Origin: Planctomycetota bacterium
GTDB lineage: Bacteria; Planctomycetota; GCA-002687715; DRQF01
Direction: 5' to 3'
DNA length: 8,863 nucleotides
Assembly: GCA_015485455.1 (NCBI GenBank)
Contig: WFTN01000558.1
Span: forward strand, 1-8,863
In this document: one piece after another, positions 6,517-8,863 of the stretch
Layout of the letters: every line of letters starts with the position of its first letter
Numbering within the stretch: position 1 is the stretch's first letter
Notes under the pieces: model-generated
The model's database searches: none
What the model saw: the letters and a program-made list of their open reading frames with translations, nothing else
What the model was told of the DNA's origin: nothing
Translations under genes and position numbers: made by a program

Positions 6517-8736
6517 TTAGGCGCTCTGTTTTTTGCGGCGGTTGATGTCCCAGTCGCGAATTCGTTTCTTGAAGAAAAAGACCATGATGAATCCAATGAA
6601 GAGCAGAATACCAGCAAAGATGATGGTGCCGTATCCAGGGTTTCTTCCCACCGTGAGTTGAATACCCCGGACGTGGCTGGCTTCATTGGTAACCGGCGAA
6701 CCGTTAAAAAACTGGTAACCGGCATAGGAAAGTGGATGGTTCATATCCACCAGGACCGCTTCCTCGACGCCGTTTCTTGGATCACGGAGTACTAAGTTTG
6801 ATTCATAGGTCTTCGCCTTGCGACTATCGTTGGCATAGTTTTCGTGGCGAAAATCTAAGCAACTAATCTCGAATCCAAGGGGTACTTTTCTGGGGATGTA
6901 TTGGATACCGATTTCATGATTTGACAAACGTGTCCTGGCGCGCCCTGTTTTCGTTAGCCACATTTTTCGCGACTCGCCGTCCAGGGTGACGGTGGCGTGG
7001 AGGGCAGCGAAAGGGTTGGAGCTATCCGACTTGCGGCAGGACTGACCTGATGTGGCACGGGCCAAAACCTGGAGAGGGGTAACGTCGATATCGAGAAGGC
7101 GATAACTCCGGCCGATCTCCAAGGGGAATTGTTGGGTGCCTTCGTTGCCGGTGAGAGTCAAAGACCACTTTTGGTTGGGGCCCAAAGCAAAAATGGCCGA
7201 ACCCGGTTTCAAAGCCAATTCTGCGGTGCAGATATATTCGACTTCTAAGCCGTAGGCGTTTGGTTGAGGGGTGACGGAGGGAAGGGCTGTGAGTACATGA
7301 ACTTCTTCTCGACCCTTGGCGCCGTCAATGGAAACAAGAACCGCTGGATTCACCGCAGTTCGCGGATCTGAGTCCATGGCCATCTGGCTGTTGTCGTAAC
7401 CCAAGGTGGCGTAATAACGCTCAACAGTGACGGTTGGTCCATCGTTGGGGAGCTTGATTGTGCCCCCTTGAACCATGCGGCCAGCAGAGCCTGCAGTCTC
7501 TGTGGATGCCAAGGTGACGGGCACCTGAGCAATGACTTGGCCGTCTTTGCGGACCAAGAGTTTTCCTCGTTTCAAGTCGTCTGGTGCATAGCGATGGCCG
7601 AAGGAATCTAAGATGTGTTGGCGGGGGTAAGTGCGTACCTGGAATTGATACATCCCTAAGGGCATACTGCCGTTCTTGGTGTTCTCCAGCAGAATGTCTT
7701 CCCGGCTTTTTTCGCCTTGGGAGAGTTTGAAGCGGACCCCTGCTTGTCCTCGAGAAGGACTGATCTGGTTCTTTTCTAAGGGAAGCAATTCTGTGAAGTT
7801 TTCGGCTCGGGACAGGAAACGATCGATCTTGATGTTCAGATCGTAAGATGAACCATTGTGCTTTATCTTGATGGGGATCTCTTGATCCACGTCTTCTTGT
7901 TCCGGGTCATAGTCAACGGAAACACGGTGCAGCTCATGATAATCCAAGCTGGGAATCTCGATGTCGAGGTCGTTGACCTTCTCATTGTAGGCCGAGCTAG
8001 TGGTGTGACCTTCGAGAACCATGACGAAACCGTTAAATCCTCCCCAATACATGACCATGCAACCCACCATCATGGTGAGGAGACCTAAGTGGGTCACCAA
8101 CCATCCAGCTTGAGACCAGCGGAAGGGGTACTTGCGCATGGTCGCCGCGTAAATAGTCATGAAAAATAGGAGGAAGATGAGCCCAAAGATGGGGCTATTG
8201 TAATAGGAAGCGTAGGCTGCATCGTTGCCTTGGCTGGCAAATTCTGTCTCATAAATCGTGGCGCGGATCAGAAAGCAGATCATGAGGAAGATCTGGGCGA
8301 TGCCAAACCAAAGGTTGCCTAAGGCGAAAGCCAAGCGATCGAGAGTTTTCATGATCCCTTTGGAGGGCTCTGGAAGTTGGTCCGGTTTGTCTTTGGTCAT
8401 CAGATGGACAATGACCAAGCCAATGGGACCTAAGAGTCCGCCCAAGACGAAGTTGATCACTTTGCCTCCGGTACGGCAGCCCATGATGTAACCCAGGGCA
8501 CCATGTCCCGTAGACACCACGATGATGGCAGACATCAGGGCCACAGTGGTGGGGAGAGACCACCAGGAGTCTTGGTGGGCGTGGACGAGAAAGGGCAAGA
8601 AAACCAGGGCCAACATCCATGCGGCCCACCAAAAGATGATGAGAGTGAACAAGGTTGGCATGTGCCGGGGCGCAGGTGTTAACAGCCCACCCTTCAGTTG
8701 ATTCGTTCTGGCCGACGATGAAACAGTTGCAGGCAT
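6517..8736 (-). CDS. resB: ResB/CcsB-type cytochrome c assembly protein with extra N-terminal membrane module
   Basis: The 739-aa product is the second System II subunit, which with CcsA carries haem across the membrane and presents apocytochrome c for ligation. The ResB core starts near residue 131 (LDRLAFALGNLWFG, IRATIYETE), continues with YNSPIFGLIFLLFFMTIYAA, and reaches QAGWLVTHLGLLTMMVG, where H216 is the candidate transmembrane haem histidine, then VMVLEG. Residues ~245-695 form a large beta-rich periplasmic domain ending in the ResB signature NHPLSYAGYQFFNGSP. A last membrane helix (~703-724) and a basic tail (KKRIRDWDINRRKK) close the protein. Residues 1-130 are additional: about three membrane segments including GGLLGPIGLVIVHLM, not part of the usual ResB core. 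ATG 8736 is chosen as the upstream start; only a weak GGA lies near it. Internal ATG (residue 26) just before the first helix is an alternative. Confidence 0.9.
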   Translation of the reverse strand: MPATVSSSARTNQLKGGLLTPAPRHMPTLFTLIIFWWAAWMLALVFLPFLVHAHQDSWWSLPTTVALMSAIIVVSTGHGALGYIMGCRTGGKVINFVLGGLLGPIGLVIVHLMTKDKPDQLPEPSKGIMKTLDRLAFALGNLWFGIAQIFLMICFLIRATIYETEFASQGNDAAYASYYNSPIFGLIFLLFFMTIYAATMRKYPFRWSQAGWLVTHLGLLTMMVGCMVMYWGGFNGFVMVLEGHTTSSAYNEKVNDLDIEIPSLDYHELHRVSVDYDPEQEDVDQEIPIKIKHNGSSYDLNIKIDRFLSRAENFTELLPLEKNQISPSRGQAGVRFKLSQGEKSREDILLENTKNGSMPLGMYQFQVRTYPRQHILDSFGHRYAPDDLKRGKLLVRKDGQVIAQVPVTLASTETAGSAGRMVQGGTIKLPNDGPTVTVERYYATLGYDNSQMAMDSDPRTAVNPAVLVSIDGAKGREEVHVLTALPSVTPQPNAYGLEVEYICTAELALKPGSAIFALGPNQKWSLTLTGNEGTQQFPLEIGRSYRLLDIDVTPLQVLARATSGQSCRKSDSSNPFAALHATVTLDGESRKMWLTKTGRARTRLSNHEIGIQYIPRKVPLGFEISCLDFRHENYANDSRKAKTYESNLVLRDPRNGVEEAVLVDMNHPLSYAGYQFFNGSPVTNEASHVRGIQLTVGRNPGYGTIIFAGILLFIGFIMVFFFKKRIRDWDINRRKKQSA

Positions 8737-8863
8737 GAGGGATATTCCACTATGTACAGACTTGTATGTCTGATTTTCCCGAGTTTGACTGTTGTTCTTC
8801 CTTGCGGAAACAAAAGCCCCACAACGTTTTAGTGCATTTTTTTGTGCAAACCAACGTTGGGAC
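8737..8863 (-). promoter_or_regulatory. Upstream region of the resB-ccsA-nth operon
   Basis: These 127 bases lie before the first gene of the minus-strand operon and should hold its promoter if transcription starts inside the window. I could not identify a convincing -35/-10 pair. Visible structure: a 10-bp palindrome CCAACGTTGG (8851-8860), with its half CAACGTT repeated at 8822-8828; a direct GTGCA repeat (8832-8836, 8844-8848) separated by seven T; a small hairpin whose minus-strand form is TTTCC-GCAA-GGAAG (8797-8810), a GNRA-type loop; and a weak 5-bp inverted repeat CAGAC/GTCTG (8757-8772). None can be assigned a function. Confidence 0.3.

Noticed and set aside
8249..8632. 127-aa ORF on - strand inside resB
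   Set aside because: Out-of-frame shadow; the overlapping frame encodes clear membrane segments and the ResB core.

Overview
The window has four complete genes, one gene entering from the left edge, and one gene that standard gene calling would break in two. Base composition is moderate. Non-ATG starts, a PDZ protein, a secreted redoxin with a beta-propeller, and a split System II cytochrome c assembly pair together suggest an uncultured Gram-negative-type bacterium. Planctomycetota or a relative is my best guess. This is an inference from gene style, and no marker gene here proves it.

Left half, + strand: (i) the C-terminal 222 residues of a PDZ-domain protein (1-670); (ii) 70 nt further on, a 527-residue exported TlpA/ResA-type redoxin (741-2324) whose reading frame is interrupted by one TGA at 939-941; (iii) a polytopic GT39/PMT-like membrane glycosyltransferase (2437-4017). 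The TGA falls exactly on the first position of the CxxC active site, giving U-L-T-C. It is followed three bases later by a strong two-part stem-loop (945-982) placed as in bacterial SECIS elements. I therefore read 741-2324 as a single selenoprotein gene, not a pseudogene or two genes. Behind the redoxin domain come seven ~47-residue repeats plus an N-terminal closing strand, which fits a complete seven-bladed beta-propeller.

Right half, - strand, reading from right to left: a ResB/CcsB-type protein (8736-6517), a CcsA-type haem-handling protein with the WWD motif (6507-4678), and endonuclease III (4681-4019). Gaps are 9 nt and then a 4-nt GTGA overlap, so this is almost certainly one operon. 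ResB and CcsA together form the System II machine that exports haem and attaches it to apocytochromes c. The long N-terminal part of this CcsA resembles the linker found between ResB and CcsA in fused CcsBA proteins.

The two halves converge with one base between the glycosyltransferase stop and the nth stop. The most interesting object is the selenocysteine redoxin/beta-propeller fusion. It lies near a cytochrome c assembly operon that normally needs a ResA/CcsX-type thiol reductant, but a functional link is speculative. No tRNA, rRNA, CRISPR, IS element or phage gene was seen.
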